Source: Limnochordia bacterium (GTDB lineage: Bacteria > Bacillota > Limnochordia > DUMW01). Taken from it: a stretch of DNA of 7,818 bases. Below are positions 1-6,213 of this stretch, piece by piece. The stretch's first letter is position 1, and every line of letters starts with the position of its first letter. The notes under the pieces were generated by a model that was not told the origin of the DNA, made no database searches, and saw only the letters and a list, made by a program, of their open reading frames with translations. The stretch spans positions 1 to 7,818 of the forward strand of contig JALNWK010000085.1 of assembly GCA_023230925.1 (NCBI GenBank), read 5' to 3'. Position numbers and translations under genes: made by a program.

Positions 1-972
1 AAAATTAGCCGTAGTAATCCACGTCATTGTTCGAAACGGAAATCCCATTCTGAAAACAGAACAACTCTAAAACGGAGCACCTACCCTAAGTGTATACACA
101 TCCTGACTTTGACGGGGTCCTGTGGTATTACCGAGGTAGTCTTGATTGTGGGCTACCTAGGAGATAAAATTGTAGATTATGTCCAGTCGAGCTACGACCT
201 CAAGGTGCATTTTGTCAATCAGGCTGAACGCAAGGGCTTGGGTCATGCAATTTACTTGGCAAAGGAATTGTTCCACAATAACGAGCCTGTGCTGATTGTG
301 CTCGGGGACACAGTGTTTGAAGCGGATCTTAAAGCTGCTCTGACAGGTGGCTACAGTTGTATTGGGGTGAAAGCTGTGGATAACCCGCAGAAGTTCGGCA
401 TTGTCGAATTACAGGATGGTTTTATCACACGACTGGTAGAAAAGCCCTCAGAGCCCCCTACTAATTTGGCGGTTGTTGGAGTCTACTATATCAATGAATC
501 CGGTGTCCTCTTTACTGCTTTACAGGAGATCATCGATCACGATATTCGTTCCAAGGGTGAGTTTCAATTGACCGATGCCCTGCAGTTGATGGTAGAACGG
601 GGATTTAGACTATCAGTCTTTGATATTGACCAATGGTACGACTGCGGTCAACCCGATACCCTGCTATCCACAAATAGGTGTCTATTAGGGAAAAACGGGC
701 CGCCGCCGGAGATTCCCGGTTCAATTCTGATTCCACCGGTTTACATACCGGAATCGGCAAAGGTATCCAATTGCATTATCGGTCCCTTTGTTTCCGTCGC
801 AGAACAGGCGGAGATCTCCAACTCCATTGTCAAAGATTGTATTATTAACGAAGGCGCCAAGGTGGAGAACATGCTACTATCCAATTCCTTGATTGGAGAG
901 CATGCAGTAGTAGAAGGAAACTTCACTCAACTAAATATTGGTGATTCCTCAGCCATCAAGTTCACCTATTGA
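1..972 (+). CDS. Sugar-1-phosphate nucleotidyltransferase with left-handed beta-helix tail, 5'-partial
   Basis: Predicted to make an NDP-sugar from a sugar-1-phosphate and an NTP, like RmlA/GlmU-type glucose-1-phosphate thymidylyl- or uridylyltransferases. The reliable part begins near base 97 (HIL.. then GITEVVLIVGYLGDKI) and includes LGDTVF (the usual GD metal/nucleotide site), FGIVELQDG, a VEKPSEPP segment, a GEFQLTDALQ segment and WYDCGQPDTLLSTN, all typical of the long RmlA-like family. The last ~80 residues are hexapeptide-like (AKVSNCIIGPFVSVAEQAEI), predicting a left-handed beta-helix. The expected N-terminal GxGTRLRP..PK nucleotide loop is not readable in one frame. The frame is open from base 1, but bases 1-96 translate in this frame to unrelated sequence, while fragments of the motif appear in frame 2. 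The TTG at 109 is only an in-frame start without a ribosome site, so I do not believe it is the true start. Substrate cannot be assigned. The 3' end overlaps the convergent tatD by 11 bases. Confidence 0.8.
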   Translation, partial: KISRSNPRHCSKRKSHSENRTTLKRSTYPKCIHILTLTGSCGITEVVLIVGYLGDKIVDYVQSSYDLKVHFVNQAERKGLGHAIYLAKELFHNNEPVLIVLGDTVFEADLKAALTGGYSCIGVKAVDNPQKFGIVELQDGFITRLVEKPSEPPTNLAVVGVYYINESGVLFTALQEIIDHDIRSKGEFQLTDALQLMVERGFRLSVFDIDQWYDCGQPDTLLSTNRCLLGKNGPPPEIPGSILIPPVYIPESAKVSNCIIGPFVSVAEQAEISNSIVKDCIINEGAKVENMLLSNSLIGEHAVVEGNFTQLNIGDSSAIKFTY

Positions 973-1747
973 GACTGGCCCGGGTCAGATTAAAAAGGGC
1001 CCGGGCATTACTTGTCGTTGCAACCGCCACTTCTGCGACATCTAGGCCCTTTAATTGCGCAACTTTCTCTGCTACATAGAAAACATAGGCGGGTTCGTTG
1101 CGTTTTCCTCGGTGGGGTACTGGTGTAAGATATGGGCAATCCGTCTCAATGAGCATACGTTCTAAGGGCGTATATCTGACTACCTCTGGCGGCCTTACCG
1201 CGTTCTTGAAAGTGATCGGACCCCCAAATCCTAGGTAAAGACCGTAATCCAGCATTGTAGTCGCCATTTCCACACTCCCAGAAAAGCAGTGCATTACCCC
1301 ACCGGCCAGTTTTCCTTTGTACCCCTTGAGAATCTGCTGAGTATCCTCATGGGCATCGCGGTTATGAATGATCACCGGAAGGCGAAGCTGGCCTGCAAGA
1401 TCCAGCTGCTGGCAAAACGCCTCCATTTGTTGCTCTCTGGGGGATAGATCATAGTAGTAGTCCAACCCTATCTCCCCGATAGCGATGACTTTAGGGTGCT
1501 CGGCAAGGGCAACAAATTCCTTGATAACATCATTGTTAAGGCTACTTGCATCATGGGGATGGACGCCAATCGCCGCATAGATTCCTGGATACTTTGCAGC
1601 TGACTCAATGGCCTGTTTAGATGAGGGCAAATCCCACCCCACATTAATGATAATGCTCACACCGACCTGTTGGGCCCTTGCGATTACTTCTTCCTGTTCC
1701 CCTTCAAAACGCTCATTATCTAAATGGGCATGACTATCAATTAGCAT
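962..1747 (-). CDS. tatD: TatD family metal-dependent hydrolase (DNase)
   Basis: A cytoplasmic TIM-barrel metal hydrolase of the TatD/YcfH family (YabD in Bacillus); characterised members are Mg-dependent 3'-5' exonucleases or DNases. The 261-residue length matches the usual ~255-260. Metal-site motifs are in the expected order: DSHAHLD (residues 4-10, H6 and H8), GVHPH (61-65), GEIGLDYYYD (91-100, ligand E92), IIHNRDA (H128), MHCFSG (H153) and ETDCPYLTP (D203). The start ATG at 1747 gives the family-typical MLIDSHAHLD N-terminus. Upstream, GGTGAT (1754-1759 read on the minus strand) can pair with the downstream part of the anti-Shine-Dalgarno sequence. It lies 143 bases after metG on the same strand, the classic Firmicutes order, and may be cotranscribed with it. 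The C-terminus carries about ten residues (TRASLNR region) beyond the typical NARALFNL ending, running into the palindrome shared with the convergent gene. Confidence 0.95.
   Translation of the reverse strand: MLIDSHAHLDNERFEGEQEEVIARAQQVGVSIIINVGWDLPSSKQAIESAAKYPGIYAAIGVHPHDASSLNNDVIKEFVALAEHPKVIAIGEIGLDYYYDLSPREQQMEAFCQQLDLAGQLRLPVIIHNRDAHEDTQQILKGYKGKLAGGVMHCFSGSVEMATTMLDYGLYLGFGGPITFKNAVRPPEVVRYTPLERMLIETDCPYLTPVPHRGKRNEPAYVFYVAEKVAQLKGLDVAEVAVATTSNARALFNLTRASLNR
978..1006. repeat. GC-rich inverted repeat at the convergent gene ends
   Basis: Perfect 7-base arms GCCCGGG (978-984) and CCCGGGC (1000-1006) enclose a 15-base AT-rich loop. It starts 6 bases after the nucleotidyltransferase stop and lies inside the last codons of tatD on the other strand. 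No U-run follows the hairpin in either direction. It could therefore be a weak or bidirectional transcription stop between convergent genes, but it does not meet the intrinsic-terminator pattern. The pairing is seen directly; the role is inference. Confidence 0.4.
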
Positions 1748-1890
1748 CTTTGTATCACCGAGACTGGGCCACTAAAAACCCGACAAAGAGGAAGCCCTTA
1801 CCCAGCTATCTTCCTTTCTCATCAATATCTCTCACATAGCCACCCACCAGACGGGGGGGGATCCAAACCCTCATATGGCTTTCGACCACC
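1748..1890. other. metG-tatD intergenic spacer with a G8 tract
   Basis: This 143-base spacer separates metG from tatD on the minus strand. It contains a run of eight G on the plus strand (1853-1860; C8 in the metG/tatD transcript). I see no convincing intrinsic terminator and no good promoter on the minus strand, so readthrough from metG into tatD is plausible. Confidence 0.5.
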
Positions 1891-3807
1891 TTACCGGACA
1901 ACTGCGCCCGCGGGAATGTCTTTATCTACAGTAACTAGACCAAGCTCTTCTTCAGAGACTGCAGCCAGAACCATTCCTTCGGATAACTCGCCCCGTAGTT
2001 TGGTTGGTTTCAGATTGGCAACAATGACAACTTTCTTTCCTTTTAGGTCCTCCGGAGCATAGTGCTTGGCGATTCCAGCAACTATCTGGCGAACTTCGTC
2101 TCCGGTATCGACTTTGAGCACAACTAATCGGTCCGCGTTAGGGTGACTCTGGGCATCAACTATGTGCCCGACACACAGCTTTACTTTCTGGAATTCATCG
2201 ATCGAAATAAGTTCGTCCACCTGTTCTTCACCTGCGTCTTTTTCTGTCTGTTTGCTCTTCTTATCCTCTAGTGCTGCTTCCCGCTCTTTAATATCAATTC
2301 GAGGAAACAATGGTCCCGTTGGTTGCGTCTTTGTGTTTGGCTCCAACAAACCCCACTGGCGATTGGCGACCTGGAATTCCTGTTTAACCCCCAACTGCTC
2401 AAGGATACTCTCACCAGTTGCGGGAATGAAAGGCCAAACCAAAAAGGCAGTCATGCGTAAAGCTTCCGCAAGATTATACATGATCCTAGCCAGCCGTGGT
2501 GTATCTTGAGATTTAGCCACATTCCATGGTTCGGATTCATCGATATACTTGTTGGTCCGCCCAATGAAGGACCAGATTGCTCCAAGGGCAGCATTGATCT
2601 GAAGCTGGCCTAAGTAACGATCGACCTCTTGGCAAGCTGCCTCGGCCCCTTTGCGTAAGCTTTCATCCAGCTCGTTCTCTGGCCCTGGTGTAGGAATCAC
2701 TCCATCAAAGTACTTCTGAATCATCGTAAGGCTGCGGTGCAGCAGATTTCCCAGATCGTTGGCCAAATCTGCATTGGTTCTTTGGATCAGAGCCTCGACG
2801 CTGAAATTGCCGTCAGCCCCGAAGGAGATCTCCCGTAGGAGAAAATACCGAATGGCGTCGGCACCGAATTCGTCGATAAGTAGATTTGGATCCACTACGT
2901 TGCCCTTCGACTTAGACATCTTATCGCTATCCATCAATAACCATCCGTGACCGAATACCTGCTTCGGTAATTCAAGATCTAAAGCCATTAGGATAATCGG
3001 CCAAATAATGGTATGGAATCGGGTGATCTCCTTGCCGACAAGATGTAGATCCGCTGGCCAAAAGGCCTTGAAGGTCACTTCATCCTGAAGGTAGCCACTA
3101 CCGGTAAGATAATTGGTAAGTGCATCAAACCAAACGTAGATCACGTGATCGGAGTTAATAGGTACGGGAATACCCCAATCAAAACTAGTACGACTGACAC
3201 AAAGATCCTCTAGTCCACTTTTGATAAACTGAACCATTTCGTTTTTCCTGCTCTCAGGCTGGATAAACTCAGGGTTCTTTTCAATGTGTTCCAGGAGTCG
3301 ATCAGCATATTTGGAAATCCGAAAATAATAAGCCTCTTCCTTCAAGAGTTCAACCGGACGCCCACAGTCAGGGCATTTATGATCCACTAGTTTACTTTCT
3401 AACCAAAATGCTTCACAAGGCGTACAATACCAACCTTCGTAGTATCCTTTATAGATATCACCCTTGTTATAAACACGCATGAAGACTTCCTGAACTACCT
3501 TCTTGTGGCGTTCGTCGGTGGTGCGAATGAAATCGTCATAGGAGATATTTAAGCGCTCCCACAGCCTCATGAAGGTAGGTACAATGCCGTCGACATATTC
3601 CTTCGGGGTGATACCCCGCTTTTCTGCCACCTTTTCAATTTTCTGGCCGTGATCGTCAGAACCAGTCAAGAACAAAACTTTCTTACCTAGCAAGCGATGA
3701 TAACGAGCCAAAGCGTCTGCGATAACTGTAGTATAAGCATGTCCGATGTGCAGCTTATCGCTCGGATAATAAATCGGTGTGGTGATGAAGTACGTATCCT
3801 TGCTCAT
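1891..3807 (-). CDS. metG: Methionyl-tRNA synthetase with C-terminal tRNA-binding domain
   Basis: Charges tRNA-Met with methionine in the cytoplasm; class I aminoacyl-tRNA synthetase. The 638-residue length fits the Firmicutes form with a fused C-terminal domain. Visible motifs: TPIYYPSDKLHIGHAY with the HIGH signature at residues 20-23, TGSDDHGQKI (48-57), two CxxC zinc-knuckle pairs (C128/C131 and C145/C148), WFDALTNYL in the catalytic core, and the KMSKS loop at 296-300. The anticodon-binding helical domain follows, including NKYIDESEPW and a WPFIPAT segment. A charged K/E-rich linker near 515-530 leads to a Trbp111/EMAP-like OB-fold domain (about 535-638) with ADRLVVLKVD and GELSEGMVLAA. 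The ATG at 3807 has an AAAGGAG site (3817-3823) at 9 bases. Expression is probably controlled by the attenuator in its leader. No key residue appears missing. It is divergent from the gal operon. Confidence 0.98.
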   Translation of the reverse strand: MSKDTYFITTPIYYPSDKLHIGHAYTTVIADALARYHRLLGKKVLFLTGSDDHGQKIEKVAEKRGITPKEYVDGIVPTFMRLWERLNISYDDFIRTTDERHKKVVQEVFMRVYNKGDIYKGYYEGWYCTPCEAFWLESKLVDHKCPDCGRPVELLKEEAYYFRISKYADRLLEHIEKNPEFIQPESRKNEMVQFIKSGLEDLCVSRTSFDWGIPVPINSDHVIYVWFDALTNYLTGSGYLQDEVTFKAFWPADLHLVGKEITRFHTIIWPIILMALDLELPKQVFGHGWLLMDSDKMSKSKGNVVDPNLLIDEFGADAIRYFLLREISFGADGNFSVEALIQRTNADLANDLGNLLHRSLTMIQKYFDGVIPTPGPENELDESLRKGAEAACQEVDRYLGQLQINAALGAIWSFIGRTNKYIDESEPWNVAKSQDTPRLARIMYNLAEALRMTAFLVWPFIPATGESILEQLGVKQEFQVANRQWGLLEPNTKTQPTGPLFPRIDIKEREAALEDKKSKQTEKDAGEEQVDELISIDEFQKVKLCVGHIVDAQSHPNADRLVVLKVDTGDEVRQIVAGIAKHYAPEDLKGKKVVIVANLKPTKLRGELSEGMVLAAVSEEELGLVTVDKDIPAGAVVR

Positions 3808-3970
3808 TGTCCCCTGCTCCTTTCACCTGGATGTATAACTGATCAAAAAAACCCCCTCTATATGTACGTCGAGGGGCGAACAATAACCATATGGAGATTT
3901 AGAAAAATGCTGTCTGGCGATTAGAAGATTCGAAGCTTATTACCCCTCTTGGGTAATATTTGCCGTCTTT
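3808..3970 (-). promoter_or_regulatory. metG 5' leader with competing attenuator structures
   Basis: Between the metG promoter and start codon, the minus-strand RNA can form three competing helices. First, an 8-bp hairpin UAUUACCC/GGGUAAUA (3951-3958 with 3938-3945, 5-base loop). Second, an antiterminator in which GAGGGG (3943-3948) pairs with CCCCUC (3871-3876) and UAAUAA (3937-3942) pairs with UUAUUG (3881-3886, one G-U), leaving a 4-base UUCG bulge. Third, an intrinsic terminator in which the same CCCCUC pairs with GAGGGG (3853-3858). The first two share bases, as do the last two, which is the logic of a transcription attenuator. I see no T-box motif (TGGNACCGCG) and no SAM-I core. The ~160 nt length is short for a T-box leader. 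The signal sensed is unknown. Confidence 0.75.
3845..3876 (-). terminator. Intrinsic terminator upstream of metG (attenuator)
   Basis: On the minus strand a 6-bp stem CCCCTC/GAGGGG (3871-3876 with 3853-3858, 12-base loop) is followed by one G and seven consecutive T (3845-3851). It lies downstream of the metG promoter but 38 bases before the start codon, so it would stop transcription before metG. That makes it an attenuator rather than a gene-end terminator. Confidence 0.85.
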
Positions 3971-4065
3971 TGCACTACTATACCCTGGCTGTATCTATTT
4001 GTCAACCTCGGGCAGGATAAATAATGATAAAGCAGAAGTAATAATCGGGTGTCTAAAGCTTATTA
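3933..4065. repeat. Two direct copies of AAGCTTATTA flanking the metG promoter
   Basis: The 10-mer AAGCTTATTA occurs at 3933-3942 and again at 4056-4065 in the same orientation. One copy lies in the metG leader and the other just upstream of the galE ribosome site. They could be regulator half-sites shared by the divergent genes, or a coincidence in an AT-rich spacer. One copy also overlaps the antiterminator helix, which may explain its sequence. Confidence 0.3.
3977..4005 (-). promoter_or_regulatory. metG promoter, sigma-A type
   Basis: Read on the minus strand: a perfect -35 TTGACA (4000-4005), a 17-base spacer and a -10 TATAGT (3977-3982, 5 of 6 to consensus). The transcript should begin near 3970, giving a leader of about 160 nt before the metG ATG. 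No other promoter in this intergenic region is as good. Confidence 0.85.
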
Positions 4066-4068
4066 ACT

Positions 4069-4077
4069 GGAAGGGAG
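4069..4077 (+). promoter_or_regulatory. galE ribosome binding site
   Basis: GGAAGGGAG precedes two possible starts. The TTG at 4082 would be only 4 bases from the purine run, while the ATG at 4088 is 10 bases away and yields the family-standard MRILVTGGAGYVGSH. The ATG is therefore preferred, though TTG cannot be excluded. Confidence 0.6.
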
Positions 4078-4087
4078 CGCGTTGACT

Positions 4088-5071
4088 ATGCGGATTTTGG
4101 TCACTGGTGGAGCCGGTTACGTGGGCAGTCATACAGCAAGACATCTACAAGAAGCAGGCCACTTCATTGTCACCTACGATAACCTATACAAAGGCCATGA
4201 AAAAGCGGTCACAGGTACGTTCATCAAAGGCGATCTAGCAGATCAAGAGCACCTATCCAATGTATTTCGGAAGTATAGGTTTGACGCGGTGATGCATTTT
4301 GCTGCCCACAGCTTAGTAGGTGAATCGGTCAAATCCCCGGACAAATACTTTAGAAATAACATCTTGGGCGGCCTAAACTTGCTGGATATGATGGCCATCC
4401 ACGAGGTCAAGTATCTTGTGTTTTCGTCTACGGCAGCAGTATATGGGGAGCCAAAGGAGGTACCTATCCCCGAGGATCACCCCACCATTCCCACCAGTCC
4501 CTATGGTGAATCGAAACTTTTCTTCGAGAAGATCCTTAGACGGTACGATCAGGCGTATGGTATCAAATCAATTGCGCTTCGCTACTTTAATGCTGCAGGA
4601 GCAGATCCAACAGGGCACATTGGGGAAGACCATTCCCCTGAAACCCATCTTATTCCCATTATTCTGCAGGTAGCCCTAGGACAACGACCGGAGTTAAGTA
4701 TCTTCGGCAATGATTACCCAACACCCGATGGCACATGCATCCGGGACTACGTTCATGTTATGGATCTAGCCGATGCGCATCTTCTGGCTCTCAATGCCCT
4801 CGCTGCGGGAAGCCCAACCACAACATATAATCTAGGTAATGGAAAGGGTTTTTCCGTAATGGAAGTGCTCAAGACCACAGAGAGAGTTGTCGGAAGGACT
4901 ATTCCCTATAAGTTTACACCAAGACGTGCCGGTGACCCAGCGGTCCTTGTAGCAAGTTCCGATAAAATCATGAGTACCTTGGGTTGGAAACGGAAGTATC
5001 CGAGGCTTGAAACAATCATTGAACATGCTTGGAAATGGCACAAACAGCACCCCCATGGGTTTGCCGACTGA
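4088..5071 (+). CDS. galE: UDP-glucose 4-epimerase
   Basis: Interconverts UDP-galactose and UDP-glucose with bound NAD; extended short-chain dehydrogenase/reductase family, cytoplasmic. From the preferred ATG it is 327 residues, the normal GalE length. Seen in order: the NAD-binding GGAGYVGS (8-15); DNL (31-33); VMHFAA (68-73); the active-site segment VFSSTAAVYG (111-120, catalytic S/T near 114-115); YGESK with catalytic Y139 and K143; RYFNAAGADPTGHIGE (165-180); the substrate-side TCIRDYVHVMDLADAH (216-231); and YNLGNGKGFSV. These identify GalE rather than other epimerases; the nearby galT and galK confirm it. It is the first gene of the plus-strand gal operon and ends 14 bases before the small ORF. 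A strong sigma-A promoter is not obvious upstream; only a weak TTGTCA (3999-4004) with an AT-rich -10-like stretch at suboptimal spacing is visible. Confidence 0.97.
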   Translation: MRILVTGGAGYVGSHTARHLQEAGHFIVTYDNLYKGHEKAVTGTFIKGDLADQEHLSNVFRKYRFDAVMHFAAHSLVGESVKSPDKYFRNNILGGLNLLDMMAIHEVKYLVFSSTAAVYGEPKEVPIPEDHPTIPTSPYGESKLFFEKILRRYDQAYGIKSIALRYFNAAGADPTGHIGEDHSPETHLIPIILQVALGQRPELSIFGNDYPTPDGTCIRDYVHVMDLADAHLLALNALAAGSPTTTYNLGNGKGFSVMEVLKTTERVVGRTIPYKFTPRRAGDPAVLVASSDKIMSTLGWKRKYPRLETIIEHAWKWHKQHPHGFAD

Positions 5072-5085
5072 AAGGAGAACCTTCG

Positions 5086-5214
5086 ATGAACAAAAAAAAG
5101 ATCACTAAAGATGACGGACGATATTTGGTATACTATACCTTTAAGCAGAAATCTAGCTGCTGTACATGTAGCTGCAAGAATCGCAAAGATAAGGAGGAAA
5201 AACCAAGTGTCTGA
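5086..5214 (+). CDS. Small Cys-rich protein embedded between galE and galT (42 aa)
   Basis: Not recognised. The ATG at 5086 has a good AAAGGAGA site (5071-5078) that overlaps the galE stop. The product is 42 residues: a Lys-rich start, then DDGRYLVYYTF (9-19, beta-prone), then a four-cysteine cluster CCTCSC (25-30), then a charged, Lys/Glu-rich tail. It has no signal peptide or membrane segment. Its stop TGA ends 8 bases inside galT (the galT GTG is at 5207), and the galT ribosome site lies within its codons, so the two are probably translationally coupled. The clustered cysteines suggest metal binding or redox or thiol chemistry, but that is inference. It could also be only a translated leader that tunes galT expression. 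The well-placed ribosome site and exact operon packing favour a real translated gene. Confidence 0.7.
   Translation: MNKKKITKDDGRYLVYYTFKQKSSCCTCSCKNRKDKEEKPSV
5191..5197 (+). promoter_or_regulatory. galT ribosome binding site, fixes a GTG start
   Basis: AAGGAGG, a near-perfect Shine-Dalgarno, lies 9 bases before the GTG at 5207. A longer in-frame reading from the ATG at 5111 would add 32 residues unlike any GalT N-terminus and lacks such a site, so GTG is chosen. Confidence 0.9.
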
Positions 5215-6196
5215 GCTTCGTTGGGATCCAATCCAAAGGGAATGGGTGATTACCGCCACACATCGACAAGACCGGACCTATAAACCGCCACGGGATTTTT
5301 GTCCCCTGTGCCCCACAGAACCGGGGGGATATCCCACAGAGGTGCCTGAAGACTATGAGATTGTTGTGTTTCAAAACAAGTTTCCATCATTGCAGCCCAA
5401 TCCACCGGAACCGGCGGTGGAAGGAACCACACTTCACCCAGTGGATCTGGCCCAGGGCGTTTGCGAGGTAGTTTTATACAGTTCCGAACACGACTCTTCC
5501 TTAACGAAAATGCCCGTCGAGCATATCACTAACCTGATTAACGTGTGGACCGACAGATATGAAGAGTTGGGCGCGAGAGAGGAAATTGAATACGTCTTTA
5601 TCTTCGAGAACAAGGGCGACGCTATTGGGGTAACCCTTCAGCATCCCCATGGTCAAATCTACGCCTTCCCCTTCATCCCTCCTAAGGTGAAACGAGAACT
5701 TGATTCAGCAAGAGAACATCGGGACAGAACGGGCAACTGCCTATTCTGTGATGTGCTTAAGGAGGAGCTTAAGGACGGGCGGCGCATTGTGGCCGAAAAC
5801 AAAGATTTTGTAGCCTTTATTCCATTTGTAGCCCGCTACCCCTACGAGATCCATATCTATTCCAGGAACCATCGGCTATCTTTACTCGAGTTTGCTAATT
5901 CCGAACAGGAATCCTTAGCCCGGATGCTGAAGCTAGTGATCTCAAAGTACGATCAACTATTCGGGTTTTCCCTACCCTACATGATGATCATGCACCAAGC
6001 CCCCACCGATGGGAAGCAAAATGATCATGCCCATTTCCATATTGAGTTCTATCCACCCCATCGAACTGAAAACAAGCTTAAGTATTTGGCCGGGTGCGAA
6101 TCGGGAGCGGGGACCTTTATTAATGATACATTACCAGAACAGTCCGCGGAAAGACTGCGAAATACGCCGCCTGCGTCCCTCGACGAACTTGAATAA
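5207..6196 (+). CDS. galT: Galactose-1-phosphate uridylyltransferase, class I (HIT superfamily)
   Basis: Transfers UMP from UDP-glucose to galactose-1-phosphate, giving UDP-galactose and glucose-1-phosphate. The protein is 329 residues from a GTG start, and SELRWDPIQREWVITATHR is the standard GalT opening. Also seen: CPLC (C32, C35; zinc-site cysteines in the E. coli enzyme); FENKGDAIGVTLQHPHGQ with the catalytic HPH triad (H146-P147-H148, nucleophile H148); a second CxxC (C178/C181); FVARYPYEIHIYSR; and the C-terminal HAHFHIEFYPP (H274, H276, H278) at the second metal site. This is the class I enzyme of E. coli and eukaryotes, not the unrelated-looking class II GalT of many Bacillus and lactobacilli. 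It overlaps the small upstream ORF by 8 bases and ends 17 bases before galK. The last ~20 residues are low-complexity and probably disordered. Confidence 0.97.
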   Translation: MSELRWDPIQREWVITATHRQDRTYKPPRDFCPLCPTEPGGYPTEVPEDYEIVVFQNKFPSLQPNPPEPAVEGTTLHPVDLAQGVCEVVLYSSEHDSSLTKMPVEHITNLINVWTDRYEELGAREEIEYVFIFENKGDAIGVTLQHPHGQIYAFPFIPPKVKRELDSAREHRDRTGNCLFCDVLKEELKDGRRIVAENKDFVAFIPFVARYPYEIHIYSRNHRLSLLEFANSEQESLARMLKLVISKYDQLFGFSLPYMMIMHQAPTDGKQNDHAHFHIEFYPPHRTENKLKYLAGCESGAGTFINDTLPEQSAERLRNTPPASLDELE

Positions 6197-6213
6197 TCTT
6201 CGGAGGTAATAGT

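Noticed and set aside
2162..2509. 115-codon plus-strand ORF antisense to metG
   Set aside because: It is a shadow of the well-conserved metG coding sequence; its product is Ser-rich with no domain features.
3808..3970. T-box riboswitch in front of metG
   Set aside because: The terminator arrangement and TTCGCCCCTC look reminiscent, but the conserved TGGNACCGCG sequence is absent, the bulge of the alternative helix is on the wrong side, and the leader is too short for the usual stem I.
3940..3971. GTG-initiated 11-codon leader peptide at the start of the metG transcript (GTG to TAA, minus strand)
   Set aside because: The GTG would lie at or before the expected transcript start, has no ribosome site, and the peptide has no methionine-codon run that would make sense for attenuation.
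5029..5085. Longer version of the small ORF starting inside galE
   Set aside because: That start is within galE codons with no ribosome site. The ATG at 5086 has AAAGGAGA at a suitable distance.
5111..5206. Extended galT start at the ATG of 5111
   Set aside because: The extra 32 residues are the small ORF read in another frame. The AAGGAGG site and the family-typical N-terminus point to the GTG at 5207.
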